DNA of 64,000 nt from Tragulus kanchil. Its lineage: Eukaryota > Chordata > Mammalia > Artiodactyla > Tragulidae. The DNA lies in contig JAIOJX010000004.1 of NCBI GenBank assembly GCA_022376925.1, positions 127,373,123 through 127,437,122 of the forward strand. The letters are read 5' to 3'. Under the pieces are notes generated by a model. That model worked only from the letters and a program-made list of their open reading frames with translations, was not told where the DNA came from and ran no database searches. Of this stretch, positions 1-11,600 are shown in pieces; position 1 is the first letter of the stretch, and the number at the start of each line of letters is the position of its first letter. Made by a program: the position numbers and the translations under genes.

Positions 1-244
1 AAGCAAAGATTTTTCACTAATACAGTTAGTCACAGTACTTTGTTTTCAGCTAAATTGGTTTTCAAATTTTCCCATCCTCTGTGGGCTTACATTCACTATG
101 GGTGTATAAATTCTTTGAAGACAAGAATAGATGACTTTGAATTAGGCAAGAAAAAAAATTCTGTAAAACTAGATTTTGAAGTTTATGACTCAGAGATATT
201 TTTCCTATATATTGAGTCTTTTCCTTTTTATGTAATTATCTTTT

Positions 245-361
245 ATTTTCCTTTTGGTTACACTGCACTGTTCGCGAGATCTCGGCTGCCTGACGAGGGA
301 TCAAACCCGGGGCATAGCATAGAAAGCACCAAGTCTTAATTGCTACACCACCAGGAAAGTC
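245..361 (-). mobile_element. Old tRNA-derived SINE fragment
   Basis: It reads gggactttcctggtggtgta on the minus strand followed by a degenerate tRNA-like B box (gggtttgatccc). It is a truncated CHR/Bov-type SINE that abuts the L1 target-site duplication. Confidence 0.75.
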
Positions 362-379
362 CCTTAACCTTTTTTAAAA

Positions 380-675
380 AAAAAAAAAAAAAACTTCATT
401 TTGCTTTTAACTTTTACAGAGTTTTGTTGTTTACAGATATGCATGTTCCCAGATTAGTCATATGTATGTCCCCCCCTTCCCACCCCTCTCAACCATCACA
501 CAGCACCCCTGAAGGATCCCCTTTTCTCACAGAGCAATGACTGTAGCTATTTTCTTCACTTATGATAGTACAGGCCTTCATGCTACTTCCTTTATGCCTC
601 CCTCCCTCTGTTCCTTCCTCACAATGTCCATATGTCCACTGTCCATGTCTGTCTTTCTGTCGCTTCACTGTGTGT
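380..675 (-). mobile_element. 5'-truncated L1 3' end with target-site duplication
   Basis: Its minus-strand 3' end reads ...aacaacaaaactctgtaaaa, shared with the elements at 39983 and 63520. It is flanked by an 18-base direct repeat ccttaaccttttttaaaa at 362-379 and 676-693, a signature of target-primed retrotransposition. Confidence 0.8.
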
Positions 676-1553
676 CCTTAACCTTTTTTAAAAGGAAAGA
701 TTCAGAAGTCAGCAATCTGTAGTCAAATTGCTGCCTGATTTGCATTTCATGTTATTTTATGAATTGAAAAAAAATAAAAACATTTATAAAAAGGCACTCC
801 ATGAGTAGACCTAATTATAAAAATGACTATGTAGACTGTGAATAGCCAAGAAACTTATTGGGGGAATGAACTTTTAAGAATTGAAAAGAAATTCAGAGAC
901 ATTGAATGTTAAAGTTAGATCTGAGATGGGGGAGTTTATGATAGTGATCAAAAGCCTTTCTTATTTTCCTCTAGTTGATTGTATTTGTCTTGATCTCTAC
1001 TTCTTCACCTTCAATTTAATTTCTGCTTAATTATCTATGCAAATATGAACGTTTCAGTATTACTTTTCTTTCCATATTGATGGAATATTCTAAACTGGCT
1101 GACATTTTCTTGGTAGCTTTCTTTCAAAGCAAAGATTTTTCACTAATACAGTTAGTCACAGTACTTTGTTTTCAGCTAAATTGGTTTTCAAATTTTCCCA
1201 TCCTCTGTGGGCTTACATTCACTATGGGTGTATAAATTCTTTGAAGACAAGAATAGATGACTTTGAATTAGGCAAGAAAAAAAATTCTGTAAAACTAGAT
1301 TTTTGAAGTTTATGACTCAGAGATATCAAATCCTTATCTTTGAAAGCTACTGAAGATCTTTCGAAAATTTTTATGATGCTTTGACATAAATGGAAATATC
1401 TACTTATATGCCTATATTGCAAATGATATTCAACATTAGGTCAAACAACAAAAACACATTAAATCAAATATCAATCATAAAAGAGATAAATTCTCTTTTC
1501 AGCAACTTAACTAAATAGTGTACTGTATCACTAACATTCTATACAAAGGAAGA

Positions 1554-1557
<4 letters not shown>

Positions 1558-1584
<27 letters not shown>
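1558..1584. repeat. (CA)n microsatellite
   Basis: An uninterrupted 27-base CA run. Confidence 0.95.
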
Positions 1585-2169
1585 ATGTCTTAAAATAAGC
1601 ATATGGAAAGATCCTTAACATCACTTATAAACATTCAAATGCAAGTTAAAACATCACATCATTTTTTTTTACATATCAGTATTAAGACCAAAACAGTGTG
1701 ATAATACATAGTTAATGAGGTTATGGTAAAACAGGTGTCCTCTTGTGTGAAAAGGTGCATGAAGTTATAAACCCTTACAAATGGCATTATTTACCAAAAT
1801 GTTTTAATGTTCAATTCTTTTGATCCGTGAATTCCACTTTCTAAGAATTTACCCTACAGATATATTTATACTTGTGACCCAACACATAAGTACAAGAATA
1901 ATTTTGTCATTGTGTTTGTCTAATAATCCAAAGATATCAAAAAATACAAAACAAGCTAAAGTTCCCAAGAGTAAACATGCAGTTACTAAGCAATTCTATG
2001 CTGGGTGTATATGAATAGTAAAAAAAAAAAAAAAAAGAAAGCATATGTCCACACAAAGACTTGTACATGAATGTTCATACCAGCTTTACTGGTAACAGCT
2101 TAAAAGTGAAAACAACTCAAACATTCGTCAGCTGGGTTCAGTCCCTGGTTGGGGGAACTAAGATCCATA

Positions 2170-2392
2170 TGCATGAGTGCTCAGTCACCTCAGTCGTGTC
2201 TGTCTCTTTGCGAACCCATGGACTACAGGCCGCCAGGCTCCTCTGTCCGTGGGATTCTCTAGGCAAGACTATTGGAGTGGGTTGCCATGCCCTCTTCCAG
2301 GGAATCTTCTCAACCCAGGGATCAAACCTGCATCTCCTGTGCCAACTGCATTGCAGGAGGCTTCTTCACCACTAAACCACTGGGGAAGCCCA
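2170..2392 (-). mobile_element. Bov-tA SINE
   Basis: The minus strand begins gggcttccccagtggttta and continues with the typical Bov-tA body (gggttgagaagattccctgg, ending near gtgactgagcactcatgc). It is flanked by aagatcc/aagatct. Just upstream (2126-2168) is a plus-strand CHR fragment into which it inserted. Second copy at 3288-3510. Confidence 0.85.
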
Positions 2393-3287
2393 AAGATCTA
2401 CATGGAAAGGCCACACTCAAAAGAGAGTTTTCTAAACTTCCACATGTGCCTGAAATAACATGCTGTGCTGCACTCGTTGACCATTCAGCAGCAAGCAAAT
2501 GTCCGACAAGCTGCCTGCTTTTTTAACTGCTGTGTGGCTGCACTGCCTGTCCCTGGCTTGACACCATGCAGCCTAACGCTGTACAGAGAGCGCTCTCATC
2601 TGTACACAGAACATTCACATGTGGTTTCTTATGCTAATTTTATGTTCTTTAAAGTTCCCACAAACTACTGTGTCACTTTTTAATTTATTCTCGTCCTAGT
2701 TGAACAGTCAACCTCTGAGGGCAGGTGTACACTGTTGCCATCAGTGTTTGCCCCACTATGTTTTGCAACTATCATTCATAGCAGAATATTTCCTGTCTTA
2801 CTGATTTGGATTTTCTTCTGTCCTAACTCTTTTCCCTTTTTTTAAAAAAACTGGTTTAAAATAGTTTATTGAAGGGCTTCCCTGGTGCATATATCCAAAT
2901 GGCATTATTTACCAAAATGTTTTAATGTTCAATTCTTTTGATCCGTGAATTCCACTTTCTAAGAATTTACCCTACAGATATATTTATACTTGTGACCCAA
3001 CACATAAGTACAAGAATAATTTTGTCATTGTGTTTGTCTAATAATCCAAAGATATCAAAAAATACAAAACAAGCTAAAGTTCCCAAGAGTAAACATGCAG
3101 TTACTAAGCAATTCTATGCTGGGTGTATATGAATAGTAAAAAAAAAAAAAAAAAGAAAGCATATGTCCACACAAAGACTTGTACATGAATGTTCATACCA
3201 GCTTTACTGGTAACAGCTTAAAAGTGAAAACAACTCAAACATTCGTCAGCTGGGTTCAGTCCCTGGTTGGGGGAACTAAGATCCATA

Positions 3288-3510
3288 TGCATGAGTGCTC
3301 AGTCACCTCAGTCGTGTCTGTCTCTTTGCGAACCCATGGACTACAGGCCGCCAGGCTCCTCTGTCCGTGGGATTCTCTAGGCAAGACTATTGGAGTGGGT
3401 TGCCATGCCCTCTTCCAGGGAATCTTCTCAACCCAGGGATCAAACCTGCATCTCCTGTGCCAACTGCATTGCAGGAGGCTTCTTCACCACTAAACCACTG
3501 GGGAAGCCCA
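3288..3510 (-). mobile_element. Bov-tA SINE, duplicate copy
   Basis: This is the copy of the element at 2170 carried by tandem duplication 2. Confidence 0.85.
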
Positions 3511-3991
3511 AAGATCTACATGGAAAGGCCACACTCAAAAGAGAGTTTTCTAAACTTCCACATGTGCCTGAAATAACATGCTGTGCTGCACTCGTTGACC
3601 ATTCAGCAGCAAGCAAATGTCCGACAAGCTGCCTGCTTTTTTAACTGCTGTGTGGCTGCACTGCCTGTCCCTGGCTTGACACCATGCAGCCTAACGCTGT
3701 ACAGAGAGCGCTCTCATCTGTACACAGAACATTCACATGTGGTTTCTTATGCTAATTTTATGTTCTTTAAAGTTCCCACAAACTACTGTGTCACTTTTTA
3801 ATTTATTCTCGTCCTAGTTGAACAGTCAACCTCTGAGGGCAGGTGTACACTGTTGCCATCAGTGTTTGCCCCACTATGTTTTGCAACTATCATTCATAGC
3901 AGAATATTTCCTGTCTTACTGATTTGGATTTTCTTCTGTCCTAACTCTTTTCCCTTTTTTTAAAAAAACTGGTTTAAAATAGTTTATTGAA

Positions 3992-4264
3992 GGGCTTCCC
4001 TGGTGGTCCAGTGGGTAAGGACACCACCTTGCAGTGCGAGGGGCAAAGGTTTGATCCCTGGCCTGGGAAGATCCCACGGGCCGCGGAGCCGCTGGACTGA
4101 TGTGTCCAACTGCCAAGCCAGAGCTCTGGGGAGCGCATGCGCCCAAAGCCGGTGCTCTGCAACAACAGAGGCCACTGCGATGGGAGACCCACACAGGTCA
4201 AAGAACAAGGATGGATGAAAATAGATAAATGACAGACCAATAGAAGTGGCAAAAAAAAAAAAAA
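3992..4264 (+). mobile_element. CHR-like SINE
   Basis: It starts gggcttccctggtggtccag, has a B box ggtttgatccc, the common body (gaccaatagaagtggc) and a poly(A) tail at 4251-4264. It is more diverged than the young copies elsewhere in the window. Confidence 0.85.
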
Positions 4265-6082
4265 GCCTATTACATCTCTTGTGCAAGTGTTACAGCATGG
4301 TGTAGGTCAAGCTCCATTCAGTTTTTTATCAAAATGTCCAATGTCGCCTTGAAACCTTGAGCTGCTGGTAAAAGGCCCCAAAACAACTCTTAAATCAAAC
4401 TGGCAGATTGGGCAGTAGGATGCAAATTTACCTGCTTAGTTCACTGCACTGAGCTGTCCTGTCCAGAAGACTAGCTCTGCCTGTTACTACAAGGCTCATA
4501 GCCCTGCACATTCTTCCAGGAGGAAATTCCAAATGGTCTTCTCAGTTCTTATAAAGCCACAGACGACCTAGGCAATATCCCCTGAGACTTGAGGGATAAC
4601 ATTTATATATGTATAGATACAGATAGATAGATACATAGATAGGTTGATCAGAGTTTTGTCTCTTAAGTCTCAAATTTTACATTTCTAATTCTTGATACCA
4701 ACTGAATTACTAAGCTTGTTGTTCTTTTTCTTTGTTTTATTTGCTTCATATATTTTAAATCCTTTCATGGTTTTATTTCAAACTCTCAGTTCCAATTCAT
4801 GAGACATTTTTTTCTCCTGTCAGCCCACATCAGTCATCCATTCTTGGGGGCCCATTTTTCACTAACTCCTGAATACCTACTTTCCTGTTATCTGATTGTC
4901 AAATTCTGAAACACCATTTTATTTTAAGTCCTTTATAGATTATTTTACACTTTCCAGAGTTAGTATTGCCCTAATGAAACTGAAAACAGTTGTTCAACAT
5001 TGCACTAAGAGGAAAAGCACCAATTAGAAAAGCTGGATTTATTTAAATGTGTTAATATGTCCATTTGAACTAATCAATAATTCCCATCTTGTGACTTTAA
5101 GGGCATGAGTAGAACAGAGCCGAAAGGACACAGAACGTCATAAGATATCAACAAAGTTTCAAATTTTGGCTAAGTTAGAATTCCACATCTATTGCTTACT
5201 GACTCTCTGAACGTAGGTAGTTTTCTTAATTATCATGTGGAAACTAGATAATAACAAATACCCAAAGGGTGTTATGAAAGTTTAATAAAATTCCACATGC
5301 AAAATACCTAAAATGGTTCCTAGCAAAAAAGTGACTTATTAATGTTATTATCATTAATCTCAAAGATTTTCTATAGATTTATTGTTTCTGTTTCTTCTTT
5401 ACTTGCTTTATTATAATTCAGTATCCACCCTTTTCTTTCGATTACATCAAACTAGATTTTTGCTTTGGAGAATTCCAATATTACAAATTTTATTTTCACA
5501 AATTTTATAAAGTCCACCCACATTAAGATTTTAGAGCCAATCATATAAGTTAAGTCTCCCTGTTTTTTCCTTTCTGTAAAATGAAGATGCTTTTCCTTTG
5601 AATTATTTTGTATTCATGCAGATATACTCCTTGTAGTATTTGAGAGTGACCATAGACTTTGCAAAGCAAAATATTCCGTTGCTAAATGCCAGAGTAGCAT
5701 AGGCATACTTTAGTGTGCGGTCCCTCAAGTTTAATGAAAAACAAGACACTTACAGTTAAGTGTCTCATTAAGCCTGCCAGATTATTTCTAGCAATTTTCC
5801 AAAAGTAATTAAAAGAAAAGTGCAATCAGTCCCTCTTCACTCCCAGCTCCGTCTTACTCTGGTTTTGCTGCACCATTAGGCACGCCCTTTGGTGGTGGAG
5901 CAGAGACGGCTACCAGAGTTCCCCAGGGACCCCTTGGAGGGAACTAATTCTATAAAGGAATTGATTCTCCCTACCTCAACCCCGGAAAAACGGCTGGCAA
6001 AAGAGAACATGAGCCATTTCTGTGCAATTTGCTCCTGTCAAGGAATCTCACAAGTCAGCGATGCAGGGTCTGGACAATTTTT

Positions 6083-6364
6083 TTTACCCCCTCATGCCTC
6101 TTTTTTTTTTTTGTAATTATTTGTTTTTATATTTATTTTCATCCATCTTTTATTCTTTGGCATGTGTGGGCTTCCCATTACAGCAGCCTCTCGCGGCAGA
6201 ACATGGGCTCTGGGCACATGCCCTCCAGAGCGCTGGCTCGTAATTGGACACACCAACCATCCAGCTGCTCTGCGGCATGTGGGATCCTCCCAAGCCAGGG
6301 ATTGAACCGGTACCCCTTGAACTGCAAGGCAGACTCTCTACCCACTGGTTCACCAGGGAAGCCC
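6083..6364 (-). mobile_element. CHR-like SINE with 14-bp target-site duplication
   Basis: Minus-strand head gggcttccctggtgaaccag. It is flanked by tctggacaattttt at 6069-6082 and 6365-6378. Confidence 0.88.
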
Positions 6365-6467
6365 TCTGGACAATTTTTAAAGTTCCAAAAATAGTGAGGA
6401 AAGAAAGTATTGTTTCTAATAATTATCTTAAGAGACCCAGTAATATCTAAATGAAATAGGAAACTTT

Positions 6468-6744
6468 AAAATTTTTTTAATTTAATTAATTAATTTATTT
6501 ATTGGCTATTCTGAGTTTTCACTGCTGCTGCAGGCTTATCGGGCACTAGGGCACACAAGCTTCAGTCATTGTGACCCATGGGCTCAACAGTTGCAGCTGG
6601 GAGGTTCTAGCGCACAGTCTCCACAGTTGTGGCTCATGGGCTTAGTTGCTAGGCAGCATGTGGGATCTTCCCAGATCAGGGATCAGGCCAGTGTCTCCTG
6701 CACTGGTAGGGGAACTCTTCACCACTGAGCTACCAGGGAAGCCC
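6468..6744 (-). mobile_element. CHR SINE
   Basis: Minus-strand head gggcttccctggtagctcag and an (aat)-rich tail. It is flanked by imperfect taggaaacttt (6457) and taggaagcttt (6745). It is older than the ggtccagtgg subfamily. Confidence 0.85.
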
Positions 6745-7251
6745 TAGGAAGCTTTTTGTATAGTACATAAACAATAAACAAGTGATTGCCAGGGACTGAG
6801 TTGGGAGGAAAAGCAAAGGTGGTGGGTTAAAGTATAGAAACTTTCAGTAGTAAGATGTACAAAGTCTGAGGATCTAAAGTAGAATATGGTGACTATAGTT
6901 AATAACACTAATGGTATAATTGAACTTTGCTAAAAGAATAGAAGTTAAATGTTCTCACCACCCTCCCAAAAAGTAAATATGTAGGATAAGGGATGTGTTA
7001 ATTAACTTGGTGGGGAGAAACTTTTCACAATGTATCTTTATATCAAATAACCATATTATATACTTTAAATATCTTAAAATTTTGTGGACCACCCAGGGAC
7101 CCTTGGAGGGAACTAATTCTATAAAGGAATTGATTCTCCCTACCTCAACCCCGGAAAAACGGCTGGCAAAAGAGAACATGAGCCATTTCTGTGCAATTTG
7201 CTCCTGTCAAGGAATCTCACAAGTCAGCGATGCAGGGTCTGGACAATTTTT

Positions 7252-7533
7252 TTTACCCCCTCATGCCTCTTTTTTTTTTTTGTAATTATTTGTTTTTATA
7301 TTTATTTTCATCCATCTTTTATTCTTTGGCATGTGTGGGCTTCCCATTACAGCAGCCTCTCGCGGCAGAACATGGGCTCTGGGCACATGCCCTCCAGAGC
7401 GCTGGCTCGTAATTGGACACACCAACCATCCAGCTGCTCTGCGGCATGTGGGATCCTCCCAAGCCAGGGATTGAACCGGTACCCCTTGAACTGCAAGGCA
7501 GACTCTCTACCCACTGGTTCACCAGGGAAGCCC
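7252..7533 (-). mobile_element. CHR-like SINE, duplicate copy
   Basis: This is the copy of the 6083 element with its flanks, from tandem duplication 3. Confidence 0.87.
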
Positions 7534-7636
7534 TCTGGACAATTTTTAAAGTTCCAAAAATAGTGAGGAAAGAAAGTATTGTTTCTAATAATTATCTTAA
7601 GAGACCCAGTAATATCTAAATGAAATAGGAAACTTT

Positions 7637-7913
7637 AAAATTTTTCAAATTTAATTAATTAATTTATTTATTGGCTATTCTGAGTTTTCACTGCTGCTGC
7701 AGGCTTATCGGGCACTAGGGCACACAAGCTTCAGTCATTGTGACCCATGGGCTCAACAGTTGCAGCTGGGAGGTTCTAGCGCACAGTCTCCACAGTTGTG
7801 GCTCATGGGCTTAGTTGCTAGGCAGCATGTGGGATCTTCCCAGATCAGGGATCAGGCCAGTGTCTCCTGCACTGGTAGGGGAACTCTTCACCACTGAGCT
7901 ACCAGGGAAGCCC
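7637..7913 (-). mobile_element. CHR SINE, duplicate copy
   Basis: This is the copy of the 6468 element from tandem duplication 3, with a few substitutions near its tail. Confidence 0.84.
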
Positions 7914-8482
7914 TAGGAAGCTTTTTGTATAGTACATAAACAATAAACAAGTGATTGCCAGGGACTGAGTTGGGAGGAAAAGCAAAGGTGGTGGGTTAAA
8001 GTATAGAAACTTTCAGTAGTAAGATGTACAAAGTCTGAGGATCTAAAGTAGAATATGGTGACTATAGTTAATAACACTAATGGTATAATTGAACTTTGCT
8101 AAAAGAATAGAAGTTAAATGTTCTCACCACCCTCCCCAAAAAAGTAAATATGTAGGATAAGGGATGTGTTAATTAACTTGGTGGGGAGAAACTTTTCACA
8201 ATGTATCTTTATATCAAATAACCATATTATATACTTTAAATATCTTAAAATTTTGTCAATTATGCCTCAATAAACTGGGCAATGGGGTGGTGGGAGAAAT
8301 GGGACATTTAAAAAGCCATGTTCCGAGATACTGAGTATTAAATTCTTTAAAGTATAAATTTAAGTCAGAATGTATTTCCTTCATTATTATGTTTAAAAAT
8401 CTTTTCTTCAGACTCAGAATCGTGCGTTCTTATATTAGGAAGATTTGTCTTAATTCAGAGTATTTTTTCTTTTGCTTCTTAG

Positions 8483-8639
8483 GTGCCGGCAAAGGCCCAA
8501 CGACTTACTCAACCACGGCTCTACCACCCCCTCCACCATCCCATCCAGCCAGCCAGCCACCTGTGCCAGCATCTCACCCGACCCAGCTGCCGGCCCCAAG
8601 TCTACCACCCAGAAACATTAAACCCCACTTAGACCTCAA
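8483..8639 (+). CDS. FYB1: FYB1 exon: proline-rich segment
   Basis: This 157-nt exon has acceptor ...cttcttag at 8482 and donor gtaagt at 8640. It is read in the phase that leaves two bases (aa) at the end. The translation starts GAGKGPTTYSTTALPPPPPS and ends PSLPPRNIKPHLDLK, matching the proline-rich segment before the acidic linker in ADAP. Proline-rich motifs in this part of ADAP are known to bind the SKAP1 (SKAP55) SH3 domain; whether this exon holds the exact site is inference. It is single-copy here, between duplications ending at 8256 and starting near 9746. An open frame running upstream from 8389 is intronic read-through. Confidence 0.95.
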
Positions 8640-11600
8640 GTAAGTAAAATTTGATTTTGCTATTTCTTTTGCAAAAGAAATTTCTCGCTGTGAATTTTCA
8701 GACGTTGCTTGGCTGAATGCTGAGGGTTCCATGTTACACGAATGCAGCCACAAAGGTGGGCAGTTAGCAGGGAGAAGAGATGGCTGAGGAAGCTGTCCTC
8801 ACACTCCTATACCCTTGAGCAACTCCTATTCATCTGTTTTTACAATGGTTTTCTCCTTAAGAGTTCATATGAGGAAAATGTCTAGAGCCTTTTTAGAAGT
8901 TCTGAAACCTTCTCCAGGTCAGCACCAGCAGCATCTATTTATCCTTCACCATCATCATCATGACCACCACCACCATCATCACTACCACCAGCACCACCAC
9001 CATCATTATCATCATCACCATCACCATCATTATCATCACCACCATCACCATCACCACCATTGCCACCACCATCACCAATAGCACCACCATCATTATCATC
9101 ACTACCACCACCATCATTATCATCACTACCACCATCACCATTATCATCATCACCACTACCACCATAACTATTATCACCACCATCATCACCATTATCATCA
9201 CCACCGCCATCACCATTATCATCATCACCACCATCACCATCATCATCACCACCATCACCATCATTATCATCACCATCACCAATAGCACCACCATCAACAT
9301 AATCACCACCTCCACCACCATCACCCCCACAGTACTTTACTGACTGCCTATGACGTACTAGGCACGTTACATAAATAAGTCTTATGACTTTATCGAGTGG
9401 AGAGTGTTATCATCATTTCACAAAGGAGTAAACGGAACTTAACAGAGGTTGAGTAACCTCTCCAAACCTGAGCCAGTATTAGTCTGAGTCCAGTGTGTAC
9501 TTTTAACCACTCTGCTAAATGACCTCCTTTAAGTAAAAAAATGGAGGTTTTCTCTGAATATTCAGACTTTTTGACTGTGTATTTAAAAATATACAGGAAA
9601 CTTATTCAAGTCCACTCTCACTTTTCTTAGATGGTACTTTTTAGAAATGTTAAAACTGTCAGGGTTGTTATGCACAGACCCTTTATCCATGACTTACCAG
9701 AAGAGCTGGTTGAGAAAAAACCAAGTAGAAATGGGGATAGAATGAAAGTTATTTTAAAGAGAAATAGACAGTGGCAAGCATAGATCCTATTTGCAAGTCA
9801 GAATACATCTTCCATTTCCTCTTCTAAAAAGTTGCTTTGTGTGATTCTCCTTTACCACAAGTAAGTAATATGGCAAAATATTTAGCTCCAGTTTGTCTTT
9901 CCTTCACTTCAGTCTCCTACTAAATTGATGTTTGTTACATTTAAAGTGCTCAGTATTTATAATCTGTGATAGAATCAATTAATATCAATATCTGATTGAC
10001 AGTTCTCCTTCAATGCTGATGATTACAATTTAGAGCAGGGATTAAAAACACATTTGTCATGGGCAGCCAGCGCTGTGTTTCACTTTATTAGGCTTTGATG
10101 GCGAGAGTTGGTTAAAAGCATAGCTCCAACCAACTAGAAGATGTTAGCTTACTACCTTACATACAACCTGCATTACACATTTATGTTAACTCCATGCCCT
10201 TCCAGGTATGTGAGTTTATAAATCCTAATTTACAGGATTCTTCAGGCAAGAATACTAGATTGTGTTGCCATTTCCCTTCTCCAGGGTATCTTCCCGACCC
10301 AGGGATCAAATCTACATCTCTTATGTCTCCTGCATTGGCAGGGGGGTTCTTTACCACTAGCGTCATCTGGGAAAGCCCAATTTTTGATAACTAGCTACCA
10401 AATAAGAGTGTGAGCCATCTGCCTACTAACATGTGTCAAATAAGTATTAATTTAATTAAAATAACCCATATGTGCTCTTAGATCAACTTGATTTGTATAT
10501 AATTACTTTCCTTTCACATGTATTAAATCCTGTGTCTTTTTCCTAATTTTTTTCCTACTCTGAAGAATTTAACCCATTAGATTTTGATCTTAGTACTTTT
10601 AAGTTATATTATATGACTGTATTCTAGCTCCTGGCTTTAATTAGCCTTCTGGGTCCTGTATAATTCTAGTGAGAAATTTCAATGAATACCTTGAGTGTGA
10701 ATTCCTAATAATCTATAAGATGTAAAGGCCGGTAACTTGTTGACTGAAGAAATCATGGGGAAGGGTTTGGCACTATTCCTATGTTTGGGAGTCTCCAAGA
10801 ACTACCCCTAGGTTTGGTGATCCACTACAATGACCCATGGGACTTAGCATAAGGAGTACTTGTGACCAAGATTTAGCCCAATGATGCTCCCCTTCTAAAC
10901 TTGGCAGTGGACAGAGTAAAATAGTTGTGGGGATTAAGTTATTTTAAAGAGAAATAGACAGTCCATAGATCCTATTTGCAAGTCAGAATACATCTTCCAT
11001 TTCCTCTTCTAAAAGTTGCTTTGTGTGATTCTCCTTTACCACAAGTAAGTAATATGGCAAAATATTTAGCTCCAGTTTGTCTTTCCTTCACTTCAGTCTC
11101 CTACTAAATTGATGTTTGTTACATTTAAAGTGCTCAGTATTTATAATCTGTGATAGAATCAATTAATATCAATATCTGATTGACAGTTCTCCTTCAATGC
11201 TGATGATTACAATTTAGAGCAGGGATTAAAACACATTTGTCATGGGCAGCCAGCGCTGTGTTTCACTTTATTAGGCTTTGATGGCGAGAGTTGGTTAAAA
11301 GCATAGCTCCAACCAACTAGAAGATGTTAGCTTACTACCTTACATACAACCTGCATTACACATTTATGTTAACTCCATGCCCTTCCAGGTATGTGAGTTT
11401 ATAAATCCTAATTTACAGGATTCTTCAGGCAAGAATACTAGATTGTGTTGCCATTTCCCTTCTCCAGGGTATCTTCCCGACCCAGGGATCAAATCTACAT
11501 CTCTTATGTCTCCTGCATTGGCAGGGGGGTTCTTTACCACTAGCGTCATCTGGGAAAGCCCAATTTTTGATAACTAGCTACCAAATAAGAGTGTGAGCCA

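Larger units (their letters stand above)
1..1326 (+). repeat. Tandem duplication 1 (period 1126)
   Basis: Positions 1-199 match 1127-1326 with one single-base indel. Copy 1 ends at 199 and the rest of it lies upstream of the window. Copy 2 is about 200-1326 and holds an L1 3' end and a SINE fragment. Confidence 0.93.
1778..4005 (+). repeat. Tandem duplication 2 (period 1118)
   Basis: Positions 1778-2887 equal 2896-4005, with 8 extra bases catatatc at the junction. Copy 1 stops 14 bases into a SINE head (ggcttccctggtg) that is complete only after copy 2. Confidence 0.97.
5922..8256 (+). repeat. Tandem duplication 3 (period 1169)
   Basis: Positions 5922-7085 match 7092-8256 with a few indels and substitutions (for example near 6475/7645 and 6961/8133). 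Six junction bases, ggacca, separate the copies. Two SINEs are carried in each copy. Confidence 0.97.
1..8482. other. FYB1 intron upstream of the proline-rich exon
   Basis: No exon was recognised here. The stretch holds an L1 3' end with target-site duplication, SINEs (Bov-tA and CHR types), a (CA)n run at 1558-1584, an AGAT-rich run at 4606-4640, and three of the about 1.1 kb tandem duplications. The part from 4265 to 5921 is unremarkable AT-rich intron, with a possible old MIR near 5135-5330. Confidence 0.8.

Noticed and set aside
380..675. Endogenous retrovirus or LTR
   Set aside because: No long terminal repeats or retroviral frames were seen anywhere. The element has L1-type 3' ends and variable-length target-site duplications.
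8945..9333. CRISPR-like array
   Set aside because: The repeats are short triplets without unique spacers, in a mammalian intron.
8935..9343. Long poly-His, Thr/Ile and Val/Met reading frames
   Set aside because: They are produced by the 3-base period of the CAT/CAC minisatellite on both strands. There are no splice or start signals and no homology.
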